Positions 29,997-39,504 of a DNA stretch of 64,000 nt are shown in pieces. The stretch is from Oscillospiraceae bacterium. Lineage in GTDB: Bacteria; Bacillota; Clostridia; Oscillospirales; Ruminococcaceae. The notes beneath the pieces are model-generated. The model was not told the DNA's origin. It did no database searches and saw only the letters and a list, made by a program, of their open reading frames with translations. A program made the position numbers and the translations under genes. Positions within the stretch are counted from its first letter, which is position 1, and every line of letters begins with the position of its first letter. The stretch is taken from positions 1 to 64,000 of the forward strand of contig JAHZAU010000006.1 of NCBI GenBank assembly GCA_019423755.1, given 5' to 3'.

Positions 29997-30072
29997 GGCA
30001 GCCGTTTTGCCAAGGCGCGCCGGCGTCCCCCATTTTCTGAGCAAACAAGCTAACCGTTAGGAGGATGTGTGT

Positions 30073-30768
30073 ATGAACGCCGACTTTCCGCGGCTCATCA
30101 CGCTTTTGCGTAAAGAGAAGGGTATCAGTCAAAAACAAGCAGCGGCCGAGTTTGGGATCTCCCAGGCTCTGCTTTCCCATTATGAAAAAGGCATCCGGGA
30201 ATGCGGCCTGGATTTCCTGGTCAAGTGCGCCAAGTTTTACGGCGTTTCCTGCGACTATCTGCTGGGCGTCTCCCCGGAGCGCAACGGCCGCCAGCTGACG
30301 GTGGACGAGATCCCCGAAGCCGAAGCCGCCAAGGACCAGGTGTTCCGCGGCAACATCATGCCGGTGCTCAACAAAAAGCTGATCACCAACTCCCTGAACA
30401 TCCTCTTTGACCTGGTGGGCCAGAGCGAAAGCAAGCAGCTGACCACCGAGATCTCCAACTATATGATGACCGCCGTTTACCGCTGCTTCCGCACGCTGTA
30501 TTCCGCCAACCCCAAAAACGAGGACACCATGTTCTCGGTGCCGGAGGAGCTGGTCAGCGGCTTCTGCAACGCGTCCATGGCGGTGAGCGAATCGCTGGCC
30601 GATCAGATCACCCACGGTACCGGCGGCAAAAACGTGGACAAGGTCAAGAACATCAACGAGCTCAAGCTGACCACCGAGTACCTGACCCAGACCTACCCCA
30701 AGCAGGCGCAGGCGCTGCTCAACCTGGTGCAGAACACCGAGGTACGGCTGGGCTTCCGCAGCAAATAA
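30073..30768 (+). CDS. XRE-family helix-turn-helix regulator
   Basis: 231 residues. The N-terminal Cro/CI-type helix-turn-helix (KGISQKQAAAEFGISQALLSHYEKG) covers about residues 14-40, ending with CDYLLGVSPER near 60-70. The remaining 160 residues are helical without a recognised domain, and probably dimerise or sense a signal. The start at 30073 is eight bases after AGGAGG; a GTG at 30067 is too close. It is a single-gene unit with its own promoter and terminator. Confidence 0.85.
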   Translation: MNADFPRLITLLRKEKGISQKQAAAEFGISQALLSHYEKGIRECGLDFLVKCAKFYGVSCDYLLGVSPERNGRQLTVDEIPEAEAAKDQVFRGNIMPVLNKKLITNSLNILFDLVGQSESKQLTTEISNYMMTAVYRCFRTLYSANPKNEDTMFSVPEELVSGFCNASMAVSESLADQITHGTGGKNVDKVKNINELKLTTEYLTQTYPKQAQALLNLVQNTEVRLGFRSK

Positions 30769-30833
30769 AGCCCGGAATCATTGTTATTCTACCATTCCCT
30801 ATAAAAAAAAGAAAGTAATAATTATGAATTTTT

Positions 30834-30871
30834 AACCGGCAGGCAGCGTTTGGGCTGTTTGCCGGTTTCTT
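30834..30871 (+). terminator. Terminator after the XRE regulator
   Basis: Stem AACCGGC/GCCGGTT with an inner GCAGC/GCTGT arm, followed by a T-rich stretch TTCTTTTC. Confidence 0.75.
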
Positions 30872-30917
30872 TTCGCTCTGCGGCGGGGCGGACCCGGCGG
30901 GAGGGGCAATTTCCGTT

Positions 30918-30946
30918 TTGCTTTTTTGGGGAAAATCAGGTATAAT
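30918..30946 (+). promoter_or_regulatory. Promoter of the VCBS lipoprotein-two-component unit
   Basis: -35 TTGCTT (30918-30923) and -10 TATAAT (30941-30946), spacing 17, about 50 bases before the TTG start of the lipoprotein gene. Confidence 0.7.
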
Positions 30947-30996
30947 AAAAAGGAATCTGGGCTGCCGCCGGCGGCCGACAAAGGAGGACCCCGGAC

Positions 30997-32373
30997 TTGT
31001 TATCGATCGTTTCCCGCTTGGGCTGTGCCGCGCTGGCCGGGGGGCTGGCGCTGCTGCTGGGCGGCTGTGATATCCAATTCCGCATCTCGGCGGAGGACCT
31101 GATGGAGCCGCCGACCCTCACCGAAGAGCAGGCCGAGATCCAACGCGCCCTGACCCTGGCGGTGGGCAACAGCGAGATCAAATACAAATACCCCCAGAAC
31201 GGCGACTACCGTTCTTCGTATATCTTCCAGGACCTGGACGGCGACGGCCACCAGGAGGCCCTGGTATTTTACCAGTCCGAGTCCCAGGGACAGGGCACCT
31301 GGTTCAACATCCTAGACCAGGAGTCCGACGGCAGCTGGCGCTCGGTCTGCGGGATGCCCGCCCCCGGCAGCAACCGCGGGGACTCCGACGTGGACTTTGT
31401 GGACTTCGCCTGCCTGACCCAGGACGAGCGGCCCAACATCGTCGTCGGGTGGAGCGATGAGCGCCAAAGCAAGATGGTCATGGTCTACACCTACCGGGAC
31501 GGCAACCTTTCCAGCGACTTCAGCTGGGACTACACCCAGCTGGCCCTTTCCGACCTGGACGGCGACGGCCGCACCGACATGACCCTCCTTTCCATCGACA
31601 CCCACTACACCCAGGTGTTCCTGGCCTCCCGGCAGGAGGAGGGCTTTGACGTGGTGGCTTCCTCTCAGCTGGACCGCGAGGTGCTGCGCTTTACGCAGAT
31701 CTCCGCCGGCTTTGCCCAGCCCGGCGTCCCGGCTCTCTTTATCGACTCCGACGTGGAGCAGGGCGGCCAGGTCTTCCAGGTCACCGACGTCATCACCGCC
31801 CGCACCCAAAACGGCGCCACCGACCTGGTGAACCTGCTGGACGACGAGACGGTGCTGCTCTCTCCCCTGACCCTGCGGCCGGCGGAGGACATCTTCTGCC
31901 GCGACGCCGACGGCGACGGCGTCTGGGAGGTGCCCACCATGCAGCTGCTGCCCGGGTACGAGGACTACTGGGACGAGGACCCCATCTACCTGACCACCTA
32001 CAACGCCTTGGAAGACCGGCAGCTTTCCCCGGTGCTTTCCGGCGTCATCAACACCAGCCACCGCTACCTGGTGGCCTTCCCTGACCGCTGGCTAGGCGGC
32101 CAGGTGACGGTAGTCAGCCAACCGGAAAACGGTGAGTGGACCTTCCTGCGCTATCAGGGCGACCTGAGCGACACTTCGGTGCCGCTGCTGCGCATCCGGG
32201 TCTACTCCGCCAAGGACTACCGCGACAAATTCGAGACCGATTATTTTACCCTCCTGGACCGCCAGGGGCTGTTTGAATACTACGCCGCCATCCCCAATAC
32301 CACCGACCCGCTGGCCATCACCCAGCAGGAGCTGCAGGGGATGTTCTCCTTCCTCAGTGAGGGCGGCAGATAA
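30997..32373 (+). CDS. FG-GAP/VCBS-repeat lipoprotein
   Basis: A 458-residue exported lipoprotein with lipobox LLLGGC near residue 24. The mature part carries several calcium-type loops: DLDGDGHQEALVF, DLDGDGRTDMTLL and DADGDGVWEVP, as in FG-GAP/VCBS beta-propeller blades. The start is a TTG at 30997, nine bases after AAGGAGG. It is followed 21 bases later by a response regulator and its kinase, so it may act as a sensor partner or as a target outside the membrane. Confidence 0.8.
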   Translation: MLSIVSRLGCAALAGGLALLLGGCDIQFRISAEDLMEPPTLTEEQAEIQRALTLAVGNSEIKYKYPQNGDYRSSYIFQDLDGDGHQEALVFYQSESQGQGTWFNILDQESDGSWRSVCGMPAPGSNRGDSDVDFVDFACLTQDERPNIVVGWSDERQSKMVMVYTYRDGNLSSDFSWDYTQLALSDLDGDGRTDMTLLSIDTHYTQVFLASRQEEGFDVVASSQLDREVLRFTQISAGFAQPGVPALFIDSDVEQGGQVFQVTDVITARTQNGATDLVNLLDDETVLLSPLTLRPAEDIFCRDADGDGVWEVPTMQLLPGYEDYWDEDPIYLTTYNALEDRQLSPVLSGVINTSHRYLVAFPDRWLGGQVTVVSQPENGEWTFLRYQGDLSDTSVPLLRIRVYSAKDYRDKFETDYFTLLDRQGLFEYYAAIPNTTDPLAITQQELQGMFSFLSEGGR

Positions 32374-32394
32374 CAAGAAAGGACGGTATTGTTT

Positions 32395-33093
<699 letters not shown>

Positions 33094-33139
33094 GCCGCCC
33101 CGTTTCCTCTGAACCCAATCCACAGGAGGTGTCTGCCTC

Positions 33140-34540
33140 ATGGCAACCAAAAAGATCACCAAGCGCTGGCTGTACAACAGCTTTCTGGTGATCCTGGTGG
33201 TGCTGTCCTTTTTGATCGTGGCCTTTTCCTTTGCCATCCGCAACTACTACTACAGCTCCACCCTCCAATCCATCAAAACCACCGCCTCGGTGGTCAACGC
33301 CAAGCTCACCAACTACTCCGAGGACAATACTGTAGACTTTTCCTCCTCGGTGCGCAAGCTGGTGGAGGATTTTGACCAGCGCGACCAGATGGAGCTTATG
33401 GCCATCGACCGCAACGGCCAGGTGTTCTTGACCTCCAGCGGCTTTTCCCCACAGGAGGGGCTTTCCATGCCGGACTATGAGGACGCCCTGTCCTCCGACA
33501 GCCGGGAAGGCCAGCGGGACCTGCGCCTCAACGGGGAAAACGTCATGGCCTATACCCTGCTGGCCCCCAGCGTAGCTGACTCCGACCTGTCCGCCATGCG
33601 GTATGTGGTCTCCCTCACCGCCATCAACCGGCAGATCTATCTTTCTATCGCGGTCATCGCCCTGGTGGGCTGCGCCATCATCTTCTTTGTGGTGCTGTCC
33701 AGCTCCTACTTCATCCGCTCCATCGTCAACCCGGTGGACCAGGTGGGCAAGATCGCCCGGCGCATCGCCAAGGGGGACTTTTCGGTGCGGCTTTCCAAGC
33801 GCTATGACGACGAGATCGGCGAGCTGTGCGACGTCATCAACTCCATGGCCGAGGAGCTGCAGGAAAACGAAAAGATGAAAAACGACTTCATCTCCTCGGT
33901 GTCCCACGAGCTGCGCACCCCTCTCACCGCCATCAAAGGCTGGGCCATGACCTTAAACGACGGCTATGTGGACCAGGAGACCCTCCACAAAGGCATGGGG
34001 GTCATCATCAAGGAAAGCGACCGTCTTTCCGGCATGGTGGAGGAATTGCTGGACTTTTCCCGCCTGCAAAGCGGCCGGCTCAAGCTTTCCACCGCCAAGA
34101 TGGACCTGGTGGCGGAGCTTTCCGACGCGGTGCTCATGTTTGAGGAGCGCGCCCGCCGGGAAAACATCGCTCTTCTCTACGACGAGCCGATGGACATCAT
34201 CCCCATCGTCGGGGACGCCAACCGCCTGCGGCAGGTGTTTGTCAACATCATCGACAACGCCCTCAAATATTCCGACGCCGGCGGCACCGTCACCGTTTCG
34301 GTGCATCCCCACGAGGCCGACGTACAGATCGTCATCAGCGACACCGGCATCGGCATCGCCGCCGAGGACCTGCCCAAGGTCAAGTCCAAATTCTACAAGG
34401 CAAACTCCACCCGCCGGGGCTCCGGCATCGGCCTTGCGGTGGCCGACGAGATCGTCTCCCTGCACGGGGGCAGCCTGGACCTGCAGAGCCAGGAAGGGGT
34501 CGGCACCACCGTCAGCATCCACCTGCCGCTGGCAAACTAG
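33140..34540 (+). CDS. Sensor histidine kinase
   Basis: 466 residues: membrane helix near 15-33, an extracellular sensor part (about 35-165), a second helix near 172-195, HAMP (IVNPVDQVGKIARRI), the phospho-acceptor His in SSVSHELRTPLTAIKGW near 255, and the ATPase with NALKYS, DTGIGIAAED and RGSGIGLAV. Partner of the response regulator upstream. The signal is unknown; the upstream lipoprotein is a candidate accessory sensor. Confidence 0.95.
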   Translation: MATKKITKRWLYNSFLVILVVLSFLIVAFSFAIRNYYYSSTLQSIKTTASVVNAKLTNYSEDNTVDFSSSVRKLVEDFDQRDQMELMAIDRNGQVFLTSSGFSPQEGLSMPDYEDALSSDSREGQRDLRLNGENVMAYTLLAPSVADSDLSAMRYVVSLTAINRQIYLSIAVIALVGCAIIFFVVLSSSYFIRSIVNPVDQVGKIARRIAKGDFSVRLSKRYDDEIGELCDVINSMAEELQENEKMKNDFISSVSHELRTPLTAIKGWAMTLNDGYVDQETLHKGMGVIIKESDRLSGMVEELLDFSRLQSGRLKLSTAKMDLVAELSDAVLMFEERARRENIALLYDEPMDIIPIVGDANRLRQVFVNIIDNALKYSDAGGTVTVSVHPHEADVQIVISDTGIGIAAEDLPKVKSKFYKANSTRRGSGIGLAVADEIVSLHGGSLDLQSQEGVGTTVSIHLPLAN

Positions 34541-34688
34541 GGCGGCCCGCCCTGTCCACAAAATGTTTACAAATTTGCCGCGGCATTTTTGGGCACATCC
34601 TGCCGTTTTGTGGTATACTTAGGGCCGGTGAGGCCGTTTGCTGCGGCAAACCGGATCATATTTTGCATAGATTAGGAGACATTTTCAT

Positions 34689-35618
34689 ATGAGTCAAGCA
34701 AAACCCTTCAAGACCTCCATCGGCGGACAAGCCGTCATCGAGGGCGTCATGATGCGCGGTCCCAAAAAGACCGCCCTTTCGGTACGCCTGCCCGACGGCA
34801 CCATCTCCACCGAGGATTGGCCCACTCCGTCCAATCACCAATGGTATAAACGCACGCCCTTTATCCGCGGCGTGTTCAATTTCTTCGATTCTATGGCCTG
34901 CGGCTACGACTGCCTGATGAAGTCCGCCGAAAAATCCGGCCTGGAAGACGAAGAGCCCTCCCGCTTGGAATTGTGGCTTCAGGAAAAGCTGGGGGAGCGC
35001 TATCTGAGCGTGGTGGAGGGCATCATTATGGTGTTCGCCGTCATCCTGGCTCTGGGGCTGTTTATGGTGGTGCCCACCTACCTGGTAAAGATGCTGTCCC
35101 CCTACATCCCCAGCGACTTTGCCCTCACCGCCATCGAAGGCGTGCTGAAGATCTCCATCTTCCTGCTGTACATGGTGGTCATCTCCCGGATGAAGGACAT
35201 CCAGCGGGTGTTCCAGTACCACGGCGCCGAACACAAGACCATCTTCTGCTATGAACACGGCGACGAGCTGACGGTGGAAAACGTCCGCAAATACTCCCGC
35301 TTCCACCCCCGCTGCGGCACCAGCTTCCTGGTGATCGTGCTGCTGCTTTCCATCCTGGTGTTCTCCACCCTCTCCTGGGGCAACGTGTGGCTGCGCATCC
35401 TGCTCAAACTCATCTGCCTGCCCATCATCATGTCCATCTCTTACGAGTGCATCAAGCTGGCCGGCCGGTGCGACAATCTCTTTACCCGCATCCTGTCGGC
35501 ACCGGGCCTGTGGACCCAGCGTCTCACCACCCGGGAGCCGGACGACAGCCAGATCGAGGTCGCCATCGCTTCCATGAAGCGGGTCATCCCCGAAAACCAC
35601 GAAGAGGCTCTCTTCTAA
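34689..35618 (+). CDS. yqhQ: DUF1385-family membrane protein YqhQ
   Basis: 309 residues with SIGGQAVIEGVMMRGP at the N-terminus, several helices, and the AEHKTIFCYEHG signature near residue 180. The family is widespread in Firmicutes, commonly next to prmC as here, and of unknown biochemical role. AGGAG lies upstream of the ATG. A possible -10 TATACT at 34614-34619 precedes it, without a clear -35. Confidence 0.9.
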   Translation: MSQAKPFKTSIGGQAVIEGVMMRGPKKTALSVRLPDGTISTEDWPTPSNHQWYKRTPFIRGVFNFFDSMACGYDCLMKSAEKSGLEDEEPSRLELWLQEKLGERYLSVVEGIIMVFAVILALGLFMVVPTYLVKMLSPYIPSDFALTAIEGVLKISIFLLYMVVISRMKDIQRVFQYHGAEHKTIFCYEHGDELTVENVRKYSRFHPRCGTSFLVIVLLLSILVFSTLSWGNVWLRILLKLICLPIIMSISYECIKLAGRCDNLFTRILSAPGLWTQRLTTREPDDSQIEVAIASMKRVIPENHEEALF

Positions 35619-35688
35619 CCCGAATATCCACCCTCTGCCCTCCGGCGGACCCGGCTTTTCCGCGGTCCGCTGTTTGTTTTTTGTGTAT

Positions 35689-36576
35689 ATGGACCAGTCT
35701 TCTTCCCCCATCACCCGGCGGCAGCTCCTGCTCCGGGCCCAGCAGCTTTTGGAACAGGGGGTCCGCTCCCCCGACGCCGACCCCGGCGCCCCCGCCTTTG
35801 AGGCAAAGCAGCTGCTGTATTTCGCCCTGGGGCTGACCCCGGCGCAGTATCTCATGGACCCCCAGGCCCCGGTGGAGCCCACCCAGGCCCAGCGCCTGCT
35901 GGAACTGGCGGAGCGCCGTGCCGGCGGCTACCCCCTGCAGTACCTGCTGGGGGAGTGGGAATTTTACGGCCTGCCCTTTTGGGTGGGCGAGGGGGTGCTC
36001 ATCCCCCGGGCGGACACCGAAACCCTGGTGGACGCCGCCTTAGAGCTGCTGGACGGCTGTTCCGCTCCGGCGGTGGCCGACCTGTGCAGCGGCAGCGGCT
36101 GCATCCCGGCGGCGCTGAGCTGCAACCTGCCGGACAGCGCCCGTCTGTGGGCGGTGGAGCTTTCCCCGGCGGCCTTTTCCTACCTGGAACGAAATCTCCA
36201 GCGGCTGGGCTGCCACAACGTATGCCCGGTGCTGGGGGACGCCCTGAGCTGGCAGCCGCCCCAGCCCCTGGACCTGATCACCTCCAACCCGCCCTACCTG
36301 TCCGCGGCGGAGATGGAGGAGCTTTCCTGCGAGGTGCGCTTTGAGCCCGCTCTGGCGCTGGAAGCCCCGGAGGAAGGGCTTTGGTTCTACCGTAACCTGG
36401 CCCGCCGCGGCCGGGAACTGCTGCGGCCCGGAGGCGCTCTGGCTTTAGAGGTGGGTTACCGCCAGGCCGAGGCCGTCTGCCGCTTTTTAGAGGAAAATGG
36501 ATTTACCCAGATCGAGACCCGCGCCGACCTGTGCGGCGTCCAGCGGGTGGTGCTGGGACGCACCCCGCTTTTGTAA
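35689..36576 (+). CDS. prmC: Peptide chain release factor N5-glutamine methyltransferase
   Basis: Methylates the GGQ glutamine of release factors. 295 residues: an N-terminal helical domain (RRQLLLRAQQLLEQG) and a Rossmann methyltransferase domain with VADLCSGSGCIPAALS near residue 130 and the catalytic NPPY in ITSNPPYLSA near 200. No clear ribosome site is seen before 35689; a TTG at 35674 or GTG at 35683 is possible. No prfA follows, unlike in many relatives. Confidence 0.9.
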   Translation: MDQSSSPITRRQLLLRAQQLLEQGVRSPDADPGAPAFEAKQLLYFALGLTPAQYLMDPQAPVEPTQAQRLLELAERRAGGYPLQYLLGEWEFYGLPFWVGEGVLIPRADTETLVDAALELLDGCSAPAVADLCSGSGCIPAALSCNLPDSARLWAVELSPAAFSYLERNLQRLGCHNVCPVLGDALSWQPPQPLDLITSNPPYLSAAEMEELSCEVRFEPALALEAPEEGLWFYRNLARRGRELLRPGGALALEVGYRQAEAVCRFLEENGFTQIETRADLCGVQRVVLGRTPLL

Positions 36577-36597
36577 GGGAATAAGGAGGAATCTTTC

Positions 36598-37248
36598 ATG
36601 TCAGCTACTGCCCCCCGTTACCGTGCTTTGGTCTTCGACCTGGATGGCACCGCCGTGGACACCACCGAAAACATCCCCGCCATCGGCCAGGCCTACGAGA
36701 TCTACTGCGGCCGCCGCCTTTCCTGGGAGGACATGGTCACCTGCTTTGGCCTGCCGGTCACCGGGATCTTCGAGTTTTTAAATATCCCGCCGGAAGACCA
36801 GCAGACCTTCACCGATATCTTCCTGCCGCTGTACCTGAAGTCCCAGGAAAACGACCACCTGTACCCCGGCTTCCTGCCCATGCTGGAAGCCCTCTCCCAG
36901 CATCAGGTGCTGCTGGGGGTCAACACCTCCCGCACCGCCCAGGAGGTGGAGGACCTGCGGGCCAAGATCCCCGAGCCGTTTTTGGACTACTGCGGGCAGA
37001 TCGTCACCTGCGACCGGGTGCCCAACCCCAAGCCGGCGCCCGATTCCCTGCTGTACTTCTGCCGCCAGACCAGCCTGCAGCCCAGCCAGGTGCTTTATGT
37101 CGGGGACACTATCTTCGACAGCCAATGTGCCCAGCAGGCCGGGGTGGACTTCGCCCTGGCCATGTGGGGGACCCTCCACCCGGAGATCCCCGCCCAGTAC
37201 CGTCCCCAGACGCCAGAGGAGCTGGCTTCGGTGATCTTGGGCGAATAA
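36598..37248 (+). CDS. HAD-superfamily phosphatase, phosphoglycolate-phosphatase-like
   Basis: 216 residues with HAD motif I FDLDGTAVDT near residue 13, motif II NTSRTA near 105, motif III NPKPAPDSLL near 142, and motif IV VGDTIFDSQCA near 165. Subfamily I caps like this hydrolyse small phosphate esters; the substrate is unknown. It ends just before a bidirectional terminator. Confidence 0.9.
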   Translation: MSATAPRYRALVFDLDGTAVDTTENIPAIGQAYEIYCGRRLSWEDMVTCFGLPVTGIFEFLNIPPEDQQTFTDIFLPLYLKSQENDHLYPGFLPMLEALSQHQVLLGVNTSRTAQEVEDLRAKIPEPFLDYCGQIVTCDRVPNPKPAPDSLLYFCRQTSLQPSQVLYVGDTIFDSQCAQQAGVDFALAMWGTLHPEIPAQYRPQTPEELASVILGE

Positions 37249-37259
37249 GCAAACACAAA

Positions 37260-37303
37260 AAGCCGCCCTGTCCGGGAAATCCCGGACAGGGCGGCTTCTA
37301 TTT
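37260..37303. terminator. Bidirectional terminator between convergent genes
   Basis: A perfect 17-base inverted repeat (37260-37276 with 37281-37297, core GCCGCCCTGTCCGGG) is flanked by A-run on the left and TTCTATTTTT on the right. It serves the prmC-HAD unit and the leftward anti-sigma gene. Confidence 0.9.
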
Positions 37304-37308
37304 TTCGG

Positions 37309-38670
37309 TTATTTTACGGAAAGGGTCTGCTGGCTTCCGTCAAAGAGGCTTACCACAAGCTGTCCCGACTGCCAGGTCATATCCAAGGCACCCAGTACCG
37401 CCTGGGCGTCCCGGACGCCGCTGGCATCCAGATGCACCGCCACAAGATACCGGGGAGCGACCACCGACCCCGCCGCGTAGGAGATCTGCTGGGCCGGGAG
37501 GGTGACGCTTTCGCCGCCGACACGGTAGTGGGGCAGCAGCTGCTCCGAACTTTCCCGGGAGAGGGACTGGCTGGTTACCAGCAGCGCGCCACCTTCTTCG
37601 GTGCAGGCAAGCTGAGAAAAGCTTCCCTGCTGTTCCAGCGTCACCAGGAGGGTGGCTTCTCCGGCGTCCATCCGGTACCACTGCACCTGGGTCACTGTGC
37701 CCCAGGCGCTGTCTTCATAAGGCTGGCCCACCAGGACAAACTGGTCGGCAGCCACGCAGGTCACCTGGATGGCCGAGCTTTCCAGCTGCCAGCTTTGCTG
37801 ACCGGCGGTGCTCTTCCAGGAGACGGTCCCCTGCTCATCCAGAGACAGCACCCCTTGCTGGATGCTGGCCTGTTCCCCCGTAGAAAGGCTCATCCCCACC
37901 GACAGAGCGGGCGCCTGGGAAGCGTTTTCCTGGGGAGCGGCAGCCCCCAAAAGGGGACGGGGATCGGCGGCTTCTTCCACCGGCTCTTCCTCCATGATTA
38001 CCTCTTCCGGGACCGCTTCCTCGGTGATAACGGCCTCCGGCAGGGCGTCTGCCGACTCCTCCACCACGACCTCATCGGAGCTTTGGGCCCGATCCTGGGG
38101 CAGCAGGGCGTTGACCTGTTTCATCAGCTCCTCCTGGGAGGCGAAAGCGGCAAGGGTGCTGCTGCCGGAAGCGGAGCGGGGCGCTTCCATCATAGCGGTA
38201 TTGGGGCGGGCCTTGGGCTCTTCGTCCACCACTTCCTCCGCCGCACCGGCATCCTCTTCCACCGGAACTTCCTCCTCGGGGGCGCTTTCCGGCATAGGTT
38301 CGCTGCTTTGGGGCATGGATTTTCTCATCTCCCCGCCTTCTGCCGGAGCAGCCTCATCAGGAGCGGACTCCATGCTGGCGGCCATGGGCATCTGGGCCGA
38401 ATCCTCGGAAACCAGCTGGTTCCCCAGCCCCAGGCTGCGGCTCAAGGGCAGCGCCAGCACCACCAGCAGCAGGCAGACCACCGCCGAAGCCAGCTTCCAC
38501 TGCCACTGGGGGCGGCGGACTTTCGCCGGGGCGGGCTCATTTTGCAGCCGGTAGAGGAGGGCCTCCGCCGTCAGGCTGTGGGGGAGCTGGATCTGCTGAT
38601 TGATGGGCTCGAACTGCTGCCGGAAGTAAGCGATCTCCTCTTCCAGCTCTTGTTTTCGCTTGTCTGTCAT
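37309..38670 (-). CDS. Membrane-anchored anti-sigma factor candidate with acidic linker
   Basis: 453 residues. A cytosolic N-terminal segment (LEEEIAYFRQQFEPINQQI and following) precedes one membrane helix (about 60-78). A long Glu/Ala/Pro-rich linker (about 85-250) with repeated EE and PE patterns leads to a C-terminal domain rich in beta strands, which may belong to a beta-propeller-type repeat. Cotranscribed after an ECF sigma factor, so an anti-sigma role is inferred; no conserved zinc motif is seen. The start at 38670 is eight bases after GGGGAGG, better than GTG at 38679. Confidence 0.65.
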   Translation of the reverse strand: MTDKRKQELEEEIAYFRQQFEPINQQIQLPHSLTAEALLYRLQNEPAPAKVRRPQWQWKLASAVVCLLLVVLALPLSRSLGLGNQLVSEDSAQMPMAASMESAPDEAAPAEGGEMRKSMPQSSEPMPESAPEEEVPVEEDAGAAEEVVDEEPKARPNTAMMEAPRSASGSSTLAAFASQEELMKQVNALLPQDRAQSSDEVVVEESADALPEAVITEEAVPEEVIMEEEPVEEAADPRPLLGAAAPQENASQAPALSVGMSLSTGEQASIQQGVLSLDEQGTVSWKSTAGQQSWQLESSAIQVTCVAADQFVLVGQPYEDSAWGTVTQVQWYRMDAGEATLLVTLEQQGSFSQLACTEEGGALLVTSQSLSRESSEQLLPHYRVGGESVTLPAQQISYAAGSVVAPRYLVAVHLDASGVRDAQAVLGALDMTWQSGQLVVSLFDGSQQTLSVK

Positions 38671-38688
38671 CTGTTCCACCTCCCCTTT

Positions 38689-39222
38689 CTATTGGTTCTT
38701 TTCTAAAAATTTGCGCATTTTCTTGAGGGCCCGAAACAGCTTGGCGCTGATGGTCCCCTGCGGGCTGCCCAGCATCTGGGCGATCTCCCGGGCTGTGTAG
38801 CCGTCGAACACCGACAGGCACACGATCTCCCGCTCCCGGGGAGAAAGCTGCTCCAGCGCCCGCACCAGCTCCACCCGCTGCAGGGTCTGCTCGGTGAACT
38901 GGTCCTGGTCGCCGGGAAGCTCCAGGAAATCTTCGATATCCAGTTGGTTGCGTCCTTTGACGTATTCTTTGATCTTACGCTTGCACCGGGCCGACAGGAT
39001 GCGGTAGATCCAGGCGCCGAACGCTTCCGGGTCCCGCAGGCCGGAGATGCCGTGGTAGGCCTCCAAAAAGGTCTCGGATACCACGTCCTCGGCGTCGTGG
39101 CTATTGCCCAAGGTGTACAGGGCGGAGCGGTAAAGCGACGGCGCTACCGCCTCATACAGCGAGGTAAAGCTTTGGGCGTCCCCAGCTTTGGCTGCAAGCA
39201 CAAGTGCTGTATCCAGTTTCAA
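38689..39222 (-). CDS. ECF-family RNA polymerase sigma factor
   Basis: 177 residues. Region 2 (NSHDAEDVVSETFLEAYHGI) lies near residue 50 and region 4 (LSPREREIVCLSVFDGYTAREIAQMLGSPQGTIS) near 127, separated by a short linker. It redirects transcription to a specific regulon, probably including its own operon. The start is best placed at TTG 39222, eight bases after AGGTGG; no ATG is available. The anti-sigma candidate follows 18 bases later. Confidence 0.88.
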   Translation of the reverse strand: MKLDTALVLAAKAGDAQSFTSLYEAVAPSLYRSALYTLGNSHDAEDVVSETFLEAYHGISGLRDPEAFGAWIYRILSARCKRKIKEYVKGRNQLDIEDFLELPGDQDQFTEQTLQRVELVRALEQLSPREREIVCLSVFDGYTAREIAQMLGSPQGTISAKLFRALKKMRKFLEKNQ

Positions 39223-39399
39223 TGTTGCACCACCTATCCTGCCCCCACACCTCAACCTTTGCGGACAGGCTCTTCCTCATTGGTTTGCCGTCTATCTAAA
39301 AGGTGTCGGTCCCGGCGCAGATTCCTGCACCCTTTTAAAAAAAAGATGCCGTCGGGGCCGTTTGGGGGCTTTTTCGTCGTTTGGATTCGTTGTATCGAC

Positions 39400-39428
39400 A
39401 TTATAACATATCCTTCCACAAACGTCTA
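39400..39428 (-). promoter_or_regulatory. Promoter of the sigma/anti-sigma operon
   Basis: Minus-strand extended -10 TGTTATAAT with TATAAT at 39405-39400, and a weak -35 TAGACG (39428-39423) at 17 bases. It gives a leader of about 170 bases before the sigma gene; I see no gene in that leader. Confidence 0.6.
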
Positions 39429-39454
39429 TTCTGGAAAACATCTGCTCTGCGGTG

Positions 39455-39492
39455 CAAAAAAAGACCGCCGCGGAGCGCACCGCGGCAGTCTT
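39455..39492 (-). terminator. Terminator of the tetR-dehydratase operon
   Basis: Stem GCCGCGG/CCGCGGC (39467-39473 with 39480-39486), extended by GAC/GTC, with a run of seven A on the left that is a T-run for leftward transcription. Confidence 0.85.
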
Positions 39493-39504
39493 GCAGCAAT
39501 CGGA

